Shown here: piece after piece, positions 54,639-64,000 of the stretch
Layout of the letters: each line of letters opens with the position of its first letter
Position numbering within the stretch: position 1 is the stretch's first letter
Source: Daphnia pulex
Taxonomy: Eukaryota; Arthropoda; Branchiopoda; Diplostraca; Daphniidae
DNA: 64,000 nucleotides
NCBI RefSeq assembly: GCF_021134715.1
Contig: NC_060024.1
Span: forward strand, 12,586,001 to 12,650,000
Direction of reading: 5' to 3'
Made by a program: the position numbers and the translations under genes
The notes under the pieces: model-generated
What the model was told of the DNA's origin: nothing
Databases searched by the model: none
Seen by the model: the letters and a program-made list of their open reading frames with translations, nothing else

Positions 54639-55847
54639 CCTTCAAAGAAAATACGGGCATTTGCTGTGTAAGCTACCAATTGCAATGCGGAAATATCGCC
54701 GACTGCGTCATGAGGTGATGGCAATAACTCAAACAGATGAAAATTGAAATAAAACATTTAGTTTCGTAAATACACATGTATTCATTTGACTCATCCACAC
54801 AGCATCGCAAAATATCAACGTAAGGAACTTATGATTTAGGTTAAGCTTATGATTTGTATCTTCTAAAACGCATCATGGACGAGAAAATGGCCATCCAAAC
54901 TTGCCCGGGGTGAATGCGCCACGACAATGTTGAGTTATTAAACGACGAAAGTTCCGGGTTGAAAGAATTGACCGCCAGCATCGAATAAAAACATCCGTAG
55001 TAGAGAGCCGGAAGAAACAGAAAACTGGCGGAACATATTTCCAACGTAGAAAGCTGAATGCCGATGGTCCCCCTTCTTGATTTGACAGAACTATTGGTAA
55101 CGAGAGCGTTATTATGTTTTGGTCAAATGTATCACTTGTAAACAACAACTCACATCAAAAGAAGGCTTTGAAGAATGCAATAAGCCTCCAGAAGTTGTTA
55201 CGAAAAAAACATCTATCGCTTAACACTGCCCAGTGTTATTTCTTTTCGGTCGCCTTGAAACCGCAAGTTTGATTCTAATCAAGAAGCGACAGCAATCGCG
55301 GACCCGCCATTAGCAAAGTTGGACATCGAAAAGACCTGTTAGAAACAAGACGAAATTTGTGCATTCGTTACGGTGTGTTATATTTGAATTGGAATACTTT
55401 GAATTGAGTTCAGAAGGATGCTGGCTACTTCGTCGACTCGCTCCAGTGCAGTTCGGCCGGGGAGCTATGGAACGTTCTTCTGCTGGCATCGAGTGTTGGA
55501 TGACGCCAGGCTCTATTAACTGACCAGGGCACGCTGTCCATACTATTCTTTCCTAGTTTTCAAGATCATATTGTTTTATTAGGTAGTTATTGATAATATG
55601 ATTTAGTTTTCAGTTGCTTACACGCAATTTAGAACGCTGAAAACAAGAAGTCAATATTATTCAGAAAACAGAAGATCTTACCGAAAAACAAGGCACGCCT
55701 TTTTGATTGTCGACCGTAAGTCAAAAGAAAAAGGCCAAGATAGAGTCGAGCTTAAATGACATTGATTACTTGACAGGCATAACCTCACGTCGGGCTACGT
55801 AGCTGCTGCTTGGATAAAGACGAAAATGATCGTTAATTTCAAACGAA
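54639..55847 (-). other. Unique interior of the long-inverted-repeat element
   Basis: On the minus strand, open stretches at 55148-54847 and 54757-54509 have membrane-protein-like composition (SASFLFLPALYYGCFYSMLA; HPGQVWMAIFSSMMRFRRY; LLPSPHDAVGDISALQLVA). They might be a captured fragment of a host membrane-protein gene, but I cannot name the family and no complete gene is present. Confidence 0.35.
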
Positions 55848-56782
55848 CTCTCGAAATTGTAAGCTTCTACTATCAGGGTCATGAAGATATGTCGTGAAGA
55901 CCGTCTAGAGAATTCTCGTAAATCGTACTCGTTCTTATTTTTGTTCCACCGACTCCCAAGCTGTTATAAGTAACTTCAAGGTCGAAAGCATACGGATCGC
56001 GAGCATGATATAATCCAGTCCTGAATCTCTGTTCCTTTGAGATGTCCTCACTGAATCATTGTCCCGAAAAGGGAAAAACAATAAAAACAAAACAAAAAAA
56101 CAAGGCATTAAATTTTAGGGATAGAAAATAATGATTAAAAATAATAATAAATAGTGTTACTTGATTGGATATCATTTCCTAAATCGAGTTTTGTTCACTC
56201 CAACTGGGGAGTCTTTCGTGGGATGTAAGAGCAGTCCTTTCATGTGGAGGTATGATGGGTATAACATGTTGCTTGAAATGATTAGAAGTAATATGACCTA
56301 ATTTGAAAAAACAAATCAGTTTCAAGTGTAACAATGTATGCAATGAATAATTTACTGGCAGAAGCAAAAGACGTCACATCCTCCAAGGCAAACTCGACAG
56401 TTAACTGCTTGATCAAGTCAAGTGCTTCAGTTGGAAAGCATAACTATGTTAACTCATGTAAATTTAGTTATCAGTTAGTTATACCGTTATCACGATTCAC
56501 CGTTATCACGATTCACGAACATACACGATAACACGACACAGCCATACTTGACACTTTCAATGAAGGCATGAATCTTTCCACCAATAGTTTCCACCATTTC
56601 GCTTGTGGAAACGATTATCAATCGATATCAATACGTACATTTTGGAAAAAATCGATACATTCCGTTACGCCAATTGAAACCGCTAGATGGCGCCACCCAG
56701 GTGTATATTATTCAAGTGATTTGTAAAATAAATAGCACTAGTCGAGTGCTATTATTTTAGGGGGTCATTTGGCGTTCCGTAA
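55848..56782 (-). repeat. Right arm of the long inverted repeat
   Basis: Inverted copy of 53701-54638 with the mirror CTCF-like CCGCTAGATGGCGCC at 56680-56694. Confidence 0.88.
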
Positions 56783-57941
56783 CATTTTGACTGCTGCCAC
56801 TATGTCGGATTTGTCCGTTTTTGCAGGATTTTCGAAGTGCTTGCATGACATTTGCAGGACGTAAGATTTTGCAGGATTTTCGAATTTTTTGTCGGATTTC
56901 TGGTAAATTTTGGGGATTTTTTGAAAATCTGGTTATAATTGTATTAGCTAATCAATTGAAATTTGCAGTAGACAACAATTGAGACCACTGTGGCGCTGTT
57001 GTCTGGTGCTCTGAGCCTCTGACTCTGAGTTTCTGATCTGTGGTCTTGTGTTGAGTATTTCATCATTTCTCTCCCTGATTCTCTCCTCTAGGCTCTAGTC
57101 CTCTAGTTTGACTGTTTGAATTTGAGACTTGTTTGAGTCACGTGGCCATTCTTTATGTGCTCTTAACTAATGGCAGCGTTGGAAACTCAACATTTTAATT
57201 TAACACTTTCATCACCGTCTCCCGTCGTTAGCTTTTAACTGTCGGTCAACAGTATCAAAATAATCTACGGGCCGAGTGAAGTGGCGACGAGTGCTGGTGC
57301 TGTAATAATAGTATTATTATAGTTCCCGTGTCCTATTATTATTACAGCTGATTGCACCCAGCACACGTGCTGATGATGCAAATAGAAACTAGGTTTGTCT
57401 TGTTCTCGTCTTTCCTTCGTTAAATTCATTCCCATTCACCTTAAAACGGGATCTTTCTCTCCACCAAAAAATGGAAATGGACATAGGAGGCATTTGGTGA
57501 ATTTCTAAACACTCGAATTCAGTGGTCACATAAATTGACAGACAATTTCTTCCCGGTTCGTTTGGTTGTTTACACGAAAACTGGAGCGGGAAAACACGCG
57601 GGAGGTAGTAACATTTACATTTTGAAAATGGACGTGAACAAAGGATATTATATGCTCATTTTTTTTTCAATTATTTTGTTGCGAGTATTATTTGCAATTT
57701 GCATTTTGTTGTCAGTAAATTTTGGTTCGTTTCTTAATTTTGCGCTCGACAATTTTTTAAATTTGGCAATAGTGCATCTCGTAAAAATAATGCAACCGAT
57801 TTTTCGAGCCCAGAGGGCAAAGGACGACAGAGAATAATATTAAAAATATTTAGAAACTTTTTTCGTTGACTGTTTTGGGTGCCATTTTGTATTTTGAGGT
57901 CTTTCAGTTAGTCGATTTAGTTATTAACTATTTTCTTTAAT
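56783..57941. other. Upstream region of LRR gene B
   Basis: Includes a repeated TTTGCAGGATTTTCGAA-like unit (about 56823 and 56867) and an imperfect hairpin GCTGTAATAATAG / CTATTATTATTACAGC (57298-57352). The last few hundred bases resemble the upstream region of gene C (about 60600-60790), so the duplication took in promoter DNA. A 100-codon open frame at 57535-57837 resembles no family I know; its second half lies in the duplicated block. Confidence 0.5.
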
Positions 57942-59762
57942 ATGCCTCAGCCGAAATGGTACGGAAAATCTCTTTCGGCATTGTGCATGGAAAATATCGT
58001 CGATAACATGGAGAAATGGACGGCATTGCGTAGCTCGGAGGATGTTTCCTGTCATTTTTTTCATCTGCGTAAGTGTCTATATAAAATAGTTGGTATTATC
58101 TATTACTACTGTTATTTTATTATGCCATTTTGACTACACACAGCTTCACATTGTCTGGAGTACATGACTAAATGTCTCTTGAAAGACTATTACTGGATAA
58201 CACAGGACATGTTTGATTTACTTTTGAGCCCACACATGAAAGTTCTGGATTTATCACAATTTTATCTGGGCACTGGACGTGTTGCCAACAGAAATCTTTG
58301 CATCTTTCGTCTGGCATCTGACAGATGTTTGGTATATAGACCAATAGTTAATTCTGCATTATAATAGTAGTAAATTTATATGTAACTCTTTGCAATTACA
58401 GCAACTCACTACACTGAAGATTCATGATGGCTGGGGTTTTTTTTTCGATGGAAATAGAAATTTTGAAGTAGAAGAGGCTTTTGCTTCTATTTTGCAGCGT
58501 TTTGAACACTTGCAAATTCTTGATTTATCTTCCACAATTTATGGTGCATGTTGCATGCTCAAACTTGGATCAACTTGTAAACCAAAAATAAAGTAGGTTC
58601 TACTCTACTTTAAGCAAATAAATTTATTGTACATTTTATATTTTTTCCCCTAGGGAGTTGCTAGTTGATTGCTGCCCTGGTGTAACTGATTCTGTAGTTG
58701 AAGTTTGTTGTAACGGTCAAAGTTCCCTTCAGAAATTATCAGTTAGGAGAACGGAAGTGACTCATTCCGGAATTCGATTTGCTATCGAACATTTACCAGA
58801 ATTGAAAGAATTAATTTGCGACAATGAGTCTGATATCCTCAAAGCTTTTCGTAGAATTCGTACAGAAACAAGAGAATCAAACAAATATTCTTTGTACCAC
58901 TGGTTTTGTACTCAGCCTCAGCCTTATAAGAAAGGCAGCGTTTCATTGATGGTTGACATGTGTCCGTCGATCGTCTATCTTTCCTTGAGTGTTAACGACG
59001 AAGGATTTACGGATGAGGAGTTATTAGGTGAGAAAAATCTGAAGTAATGGTAGTCATATGTGTAGGGAATCTAAATGCAATTTTATTTTAGGTTTTCGAG
59101 AACTTAAACAACTAAAACTTTTCAGAATTGGGAAATCCTTCATGCCGTTAGTCTCTATTCGTGGCGGAGTAATTCCTCTTCTACAAGCTCGTGGCCTTAC
59201 ACTTGAATCATTATATTTATCGATGGGAGTAACGAGTGAAGAAGTCTACCTCATCGTCGAGAGCTGCCCGAAAATTCGCCATTTGCAACTTGTTATAAAA
59301 AGTACCGATCTGGAAACTCCCGAACCTGTTGATGACCGCGTCCACTCTTCTCTTTGTTCCCCAAAGGAAGTAATTCCGTTAAGGATGCTGGAAGAAATCT
59401 CTCTGTCTTCTCTGGCTTCTTATTTTCCTCCATTCGCTATTTCACGCAAATTGTTGCTATTGTTTTTGTCTTCCCCTACTCTTACAGAGATTTCCATAAA
59501 AAATTGTTCTACTCTTGATGACCAGATAATTAAGGAAGCTTGCGCTAGAAATAGTTTCAAGTATTTGACCAAGTTATGGTTGTTCGGTTGTTCTAATGTG
59601 AGTCAGAAAGGAATCGATTTCTTTCTGAACGAAACGAATCCTTTAGACGACATTTGGATACACAACTGTGGAAATGTGAACTTTGATCGTTTGGAAATGA
59701 TGATAGAAGAGAAGCACTGGAATTTGGGGATCTGTAGTTCGTCACCATCATCGTCTGATTAG
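57942..59762 (+). CDS. ZYG11-like leucine-rich repeat protein B (predicted CRL2 substrate receptor)
   Basis: Five exons (57942-58068, 58144-58331, 58402-58592, 58654-59027, 59092-59762) give 516 residues. Residues 10-19, SLSALCMENI, fit the BC-box for Elongin C; residues 42-50, LPSHCLEYM, fit the Cul2-box (hydrophobic-Pro-x-x-hydrophobic). The rest is leucine-rich repeats with cysteine-type units such as LLVDCCPGVTDSVVEVCC and LTKLWLFGCSNVSQKG. It is the intact member of a tandem pair with gene C, very similar in both exons and introns. A CRL2 substrate-receptor role is an inference from the motif pair; substrate unknown. Confidence 0.75.
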
Positions 59763-60907
59763 TATTTACATCGACTTACATTGCGGAATGAAACAGCCAA
59801 CAGACGGGTGCTCTCGACGTATTGTGCCACGCTCCTTTATTTGCCAGTTTCCTTTCGGGTCTTTTGGTGTAATATTTTTTTTCTTGTAAGGGTGAATAAA
59901 GTTAAGTTAGACTAGTAAGTAGTAACTAATTTTGTATTCTGAATGATTTCGGCCTTCTATTAATTTCACTGTTTTGAAAAATTTTGAAACGTGTGACGAT
60001 TTCATGTCAAATGCTCCTATTGACAACAGATTTCGAATGCCCCAAAAACCTTTGCTTAATAAATTTGTCAGAGTTTTACAAATTAACCTTGCCTCCATTA
60101 TCTTTTGAAGTGAATAGTTTGATAACTTCTGATTCATTTGGAATCCTACCATTGTTGGAATTAAAACCATTGAATGCCATTTAGCCGGACTACCTAGGCA
60201 TTACTGTATTAGAAACGAATTTTGTTTCCTAACAAAGTGTTTTTAGGCGCGAATTTTAGGTTTAGTGGAAGGGAAAGACTAATAAGTTTTCGATAATCCC
60301 TATCGAAAACTTATTAGTCTTTCCTCGGCTCGATGTGATGGGTACCAATTTTACTACCGAGTACACTAAGAAAAACAGCCAGAAGGAAAATGACCGACAA
60401 GAAGCATTCTACTTTGGCTAGAGGTTTAAAACATATTTTAGAGTCCATTGGGTCACAATTCGTCCACAAGAAAAGAAAAGTCATGGAAATGCGATTGACC
60501 AACACCTGGGCGACCTAGCTGGCTCCTTAGTCAGTTAGTCCTTACTTTAATCGCTTTAACTGTGAGACTAGACACGAGAAGGAATGGATATTTATTATTT
60601 TTATTATTTGCTGATGTATTTGCAATTTACTTTTTTCTTTTTTGTGAGGAAATTTAGCTCGTTTCTTAATTTTAAATTTTTAAGTCGACTCACTCGAGTT
60701 ATTTAAAAAAAATCTGGCAATGGTGCATCGCGTTCAATGCAATTATTCTGTTCGCGCCTTTTGTCAGAGTCAGACAGAAGAAGGGACTAGGGAGAGAAAA
60801 CTGCGAAATATTTAGAAAATTCTTTAGTGTGATCGTTGATGTTCGTCGTGTACGTGTCGTGGTTTTCACTGAACGTGTTCTCTTAACCATTATCTTCAAA
60901 AATCAAC
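59763..60907. other. DNA between the tandem LRR genes
   Basis: Contains the gene B 3' UTR, a perfect hairpin at 60272-60324, and from about 60590 the duplicated upstream region of gene C. No gene recognised. Confidence 0.5.
60272..60324. repeat. Perfect 24-bp inverted repeat with a 5-nt loop
   Basis: The left arm (60272-60295, starting GGAAAGACTAATAAG) and right arm (60301-60324) are exact complements around the loop ATCCC. Too short and too perfect for a typical animal pre-miRNA. It may be a miniature foldback relic or form a cruciform. Confidence 0.9.
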
Positions 60908-62710
60908 ATGCCTCAGCCGAAATGGTACCACAAATCTCTGGCAGAATTGTGTATGGACAGTATCGTCGATAACATGGAGAAATGGACGGCATTGCGTAGT
61001 TCGGAGCACGTTTTCTGTCATTTTTATTTACTGCGTGAGTGTCTATGGAATACTTGGTTATTAGTTGCTTACTGTTACAATTATTTTATTACGGCATTTT
61101 GACTACATACAGCTTCACATTGTCTGGAGTACATGACTAAATGTCTCTTGAAAGACCACTCGATAACAGAGGACATGTTTGATTTACTTTTTAAAAGCCC
61201 ACACATGAAAGTTCTGGATTTATCACAACTGGGCACTGGACGTGATGCAGAAAGAAATCTTCGCATCGTTCGTCTGGCATCTGACAGATGTTTGGTATAT
61301 AGACCAATAGTTAATTCTGCATTATAATAGTAGTAAATTTATGTGTAACTCTTTGCAATTACAGCAACTCACTACACTGAAGATTCATGATGGCTGGGGT
61401 TTTTTATTCGATGGAAAGAGTAATTTTGAAGTAGAAGAGGCTTTTGCTTCTATTTTGCAGCGTTTTGAACACTTGCAAATTCTCGATTTATCTTCCACAA
61501 TTTATGGTGCATGTTGCATGCTCAAACTTGGATCAACTTGTAACCCAAAAATAAGGTAGGTTCTACTCTACTTTAATCAAATAAATTTATTGTACATTTT
61601 ATGTTTTTTCCCCTAGGGAGTTGCTAGTTAATCGCTGCCCTGGTGTAACTGATTCTGTAGTTGAAGTTTGTTGTAATGGTCAAAGTTCCCTTCACAAATT
61701 ATCACTTAATGGAACGGAAGTGACTCATTCCGGAATTCGATTTGCTATCGAACATTTACCAGAGCTGAAAGAATTAAATTGCGACAATGAGTCTGATATC
61801 CTCAAAGCTTTTCGTAGAATTCGTGAAGAAACCAGAGAATCAAAAAAATATTCTTTGACCAAGTGGATGTGTACTCCGCCAGACGAAGTCTCCTATAAAA
61901 AAGGCAGCGTTTCATTGATGGTTGACTTGTGTCCGTCGCTTGTTGATGTTTTCATACCCGTAAACGACGAAGGATTTACGAATGAGGAGTTATTAGGTGA
62001 GAAAAATCTGAAGTAATGGTATTCGTATTTGTAGAAAAACTAAACGCAATTTTATTTCAAGTTTTCGACAACTTCAAAAACTAAAAAATCTCGAAATTGA
62101 TAAGGGGTCGTCAGTCTCTATTCGTGGCGGAGTAATTCCTCTTCTACAAGCTCGTGGCCATACACTTGAAACGTTATTTTTATCGATACAAGTAACGAGT
62201 GAAGAAGTCTTTCTAATCATCGAGAGCTGCCCGAACATTCGCCGTTTGTTCCTTTTTTTAGAAAGTACCGATCTGGAAACTCCCGAACCTGTGGTAGATG
62301 ACCGCGTCCACTCTTCTCTTTGTTCCCCAAAGGAAGTAATTCCGTTAAGGATGCTGGAAGAAATCTCTCTGTTTACTTATTTTTCACGATTCGCTATTTC
62401 ACGCAAACTCTTACTTTTGCTTTTATCTTCCCCTACTCTTACAAAGATAGCCATATACGATTGTTTCACTCTTGATGACAAGATCATTGAGGAAGCTTGC
62501 GCTAAAAACAGTTTCAAGTATTTGACCAAGTTATGGTTGTACGGTTGTTCTAATGTGAGCCAGAAAGGCATCGATTTCTTCTTGAACGAAGCGAATCCTT
62601 TGTCCGACATTTATTTAAGAAACTGTGGAAATGTGAACCCTGAGCGTATGAAAACCATGGCTCAAGAGAAGCATTGGAATTCGGTAAAAATAACTGTTGT
62701 AGATTATTAG
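60908..62710 (+). pseudogene. ZYG11-like leucine-rich repeat protein C, predicted frameshift at the last exon
   Basis: Tandem duplicate of gene B. Exons 60908-61034, 61113-61294, 61365-61555 and 61617-61996 keep frame, the BC-box (SLAELCMDSI) and the Cul2-box (LPSHCLEYM). At the last intron gene B has TTTTAG|GTTTTCGAG, while C has TTTCAAGTTTTCGAC. The only AG there lies one base further on, so normal splicing shifts the frame and stops at 62084, giving about 300 residues without the C-terminal LRR half. Yet the ancestral frame is fully open from 62062 to the stop at 62710, so loss of function is recent, or another acceptor is used, or the assembly has an error. Upstream acceptors such as GTAG near 62034 give the same premature stop. 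Confidence 0.75.
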
Positions 62711-63000
62711 AGGTTATCGCAGTGAGATGGACGGACAAAAATGCGATCCAATATTTCTTTTAAAAGTTTCGTTTTCCTGTTCGAACACTTTTTCTTTATG
62801 TTTATTTGCTTTTAAAAGAAAAAGGAATATTGTTTTTGTCAAAATTCTTTTTATCTTTGGTACTCAAGAAATATTAAAGAAATTCAATAACATCTATGTT
62901 TTCATACTTTATTCCACAAATTTTTATAGGTTTCAATTCAGGGAATGGCTACACTCATTCCGATAAGCTAAACAAATCTTATTTTGTTTTTGTATTTTAT
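62711..63000. other. Convergent intergenic gap
   Basis: About 290 bp of AT-rich DNA with presumed 3' UTRs of LRR gene C and of the minus-strand gene. Nothing else seen. Confidence 0.5.
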
Positions 63001-64000
63001 TTAGGACATGATTTTCATTAATTTGTTGTAAGTTCGCTTAAATGTCTGTTGTAATTTGGTCAAACCAGATTTCTCTTCCTTCAAGCTGATGTTAAACATA
63101 TCGGCGTCGTTCTCAGCTGATCCAACTTTGACAGTTCCACTGGGCTCTGTTGTTGCTGGACTGGTGAAGGTATTCGTTGCTACTGGTGTTTCGTTCGATG
63201 CTGGAAAGGTAGGAAAAGAATTGAACTTATTATGATTCAAAATGGTCGTTTGTGGCTGTGTCGAATATCTGATGAGGTTAGAAGTAACTTCAGGAGTAGT
63301 TGGTGGATCGGTTGTTGGCAGATCGGTCGTCATTGGCCTGCCAGTTGTCGGAATATATTTAGCTGTTGTCCTAAGTAGTAGAGAAGTGATTGCAGTGTTA
63401 AGTATTTCCCTGTTTATGGTATATTGCGGTTTGGGTCTTTTGAATAGTAATGTTGATTGTAGGGAGATGTTGACTTTAATGATGAAGCAGTAGAATTTTT
63501 ACGAAGGTAAGCAGATTTCATAGCCAGCCACGGATTTTTAGTCGTCATTTCTGGGACTTGTTTCACATTATCGGCTTGGTTATTATGTGGGTAAACTTCA
63601 AACGATGATGCCGAATAATGGTCGTCTGTTTGCTCAGGAGATTTCAGAATAACCCATGGAATGTCTTGATAGTCGTTGAAATAAGTTGTGGGTGGGCGAA
63701 CGGTCGTCGATGATGGCCGCTGACTTGTGTTTTCTGTTGACGAAGGGAAATAGGTGACTGAATCCGACGAATATGATGGATGGCTGGATTCTGGGGATTC
63801 CGAGATGAGCCAAGGTTCGTCGTTTTCATGATTGTTGTCATTAAAAACAGCTGGTTGTTTAGTTGGTGCTGCGCTAGTTGAAGTAGTTTTTGGTACTTTT
63901 GTAACGGGAATTTGATGTTTGAGACCATGGCTGGGCTTGATAATTATTCTAGGCCCTTCTCCGGCTTCAAAATCTTCGATTTGTCGATTTATCCATCGTC
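63001..64000 (-). CDS. Ser/Thr/Pro-rich protein, 3' part, function unknown
   Basis: The 5' end is outside the window. On the minus strand an open frame from 64000 reads NRQIEDFEAGEGPRIIIKPS and continues through Thr/Ser/Pro-rich sequence (KVPKTTSTSAAPTKQPA, QRPSSTTVRPPTT) with acidic aromatic patches (DYQDIPWVIL) to about 63500. A second frame, 63003-63380 (RPMTTDLPTTDPPTTPEVTS to LKEEKSGLTKLQQTFKRTY), ends at TAA (63001). An intron near 63380-63500 must join the two frames. Either TTC|GTAAAA with CAACAG|, or AA|GTCAAC with CTTAG|, keeps the phase. The composition resembles a mucin-like or extracellular-matrix protein; no domain is recognised. Confidence 0.6.

Larger units (their letters stand above)
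53701..56782. mobile_element. Long-inverted-repeat (foldback-like) DNA element, 3.1 kb
   Basis: Two arms of about 935 bp (53701-54638 and 55848-56782) are inverted copies differing at only a few sites, bounded by TTACGGAACGCC and GGCGTTCCGTAA. An identical 65-residue open frame occurs in both arms, showing near identity. Flanks share ACATTTT (left TACATTTT, right AACATTTT), so the target duplication is either an imperfect 8 bp or a 4-bp CATT, depending on where the end is set. The 1.2-kb interior has short open frames but no transposase that I recognise. Superfamily unresolved. Confidence 0.8.

Noticed and set aside
53952-56531. Identical 65-residue frame in both arms of the foldback element
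   Set aside because: Identity reflects the inverted repeat, not two genes; no family resemblance. Used only as evidence that the arms match.
57535-57837. 100-codon frame upstream of LRR gene B
   Set aside because: The matching region upstream of gene C does not keep the frame open, so it is probably promoter DNA.
60272-60324. Hairpin as a microRNA precursor
   Set aside because: The 24-bp stem is perfectly paired with a 5-nt loop; animal precursors are longer and have mismatches.
63001-64000. Frameshift in the Ser/Thr/Pro-rich gene
   Set aside because: The two frames can be joined by an ordinary short intron (two phase-compatible donor/acceptor pairs), so a frameshift is not needed.

Overview
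This is a eukaryotic nuclear window. Spliced genes lie on both strands, most introns are 55-110 nt with GT-AG ends, intergenic DNA is AT-rich with many microsatellites, and there is a tRNA-Tyr gene with an intron. The gene set (arthropod ace-2-type acetylcholinesterase, an endogenous GH9 cellulase, a Cu-only SOD-repeat protein, a local leucine-rich-repeat family) and the compact introns fit a branchiopod crustacean such as Daphnia. That taxon is an inference; no marker in the window proves it. Exon boundaries were read by eye from splice sites and protein-family similarity. For every complete multi-exon gene the summed coding length is a multiple of three.

Layout. 0.2-4.3 kb: last six exons of acetylcholinesterase (+). 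4.3-11.6 kb: gene-poor, microsatellite-rich DNA that may hold a promoter and first exon of the next gene. 11.6-15.6 kb: secreted CAP/CRISP protein (+). 16.3-16.9 kb: ENY2 (+). 17.4-19.6 kb: ORC2 (+). 21.6 kb: tRNA-Tyr (-). 22.7-24.6 kb: LRR gene A (+). 26.9-28.1 kb: ELMOD2-like (+). 28.3-30.3 kb: cereblon (-). 31.4-33.5 kb: PTPN1-like tail-anchored phosphatase (-). 34.3-36.7 kb: TPX2 (+). 37.0-37.7 kb: LAMTOR1 (-). 38.2-40.0 kb: mitochondrial NARS2 (+). 40.0-40.7 kb: SPCS3 (-). 41.9-43.8 kb: GH9 endoglucanase (+). 44.0-48.4 kb: six-unit Cu-only SOD-repeat protein (-). 49.3-51.8 kb: tetraspanin (+). 52.2-56.8 kb: two adjacent inverted-repeat DNA transposons. 57.9-59.8 and 60.9-62.7 kb: a tandem pair of LRR genes, B and C (+). 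63.0-64.0 kb: 3' part of a Ser/Thr/Pro-rich gene (-).

The middle (26-49 kb) is a compact housekeeping block of convergent pairs with short 3' gaps (ELMOD2/CRBN, TPX2/LAMTOR1, NARS2/SPCS3, GH9/SOD-repeat) and divergent pairs sharing short promoters (PTPN1/TPX2, LAMTOR1/NARS2, SPCS3/GH9, SOD-repeat/tetraspanin). The genes do not form one pathway. Cereblon and the LRR genes are both predicted E3 ubiquitin-ligase substrate receptors, the former for CUL4 and the latter, from sequence motifs, for CUL2.

Most notable points: (1) the three LRR proteins share an N-terminal BC-box followed by a Cul2-box, the ZYG11-like signature of CRL2 substrate receptors; (2) copy C of the tandem pair has lost the splice-acceptor AG of its last exon, which predicts a frameshift although the downstream frame is intact; (3) only one of the six SOD units keeps all copper ligands; (4) two unrelated DNA transposons carry the same CTCF-like motif near each end; (5) cereblon keeps its tri-tryptophan pocket but differs at the neighbouring residue known to control drug response.
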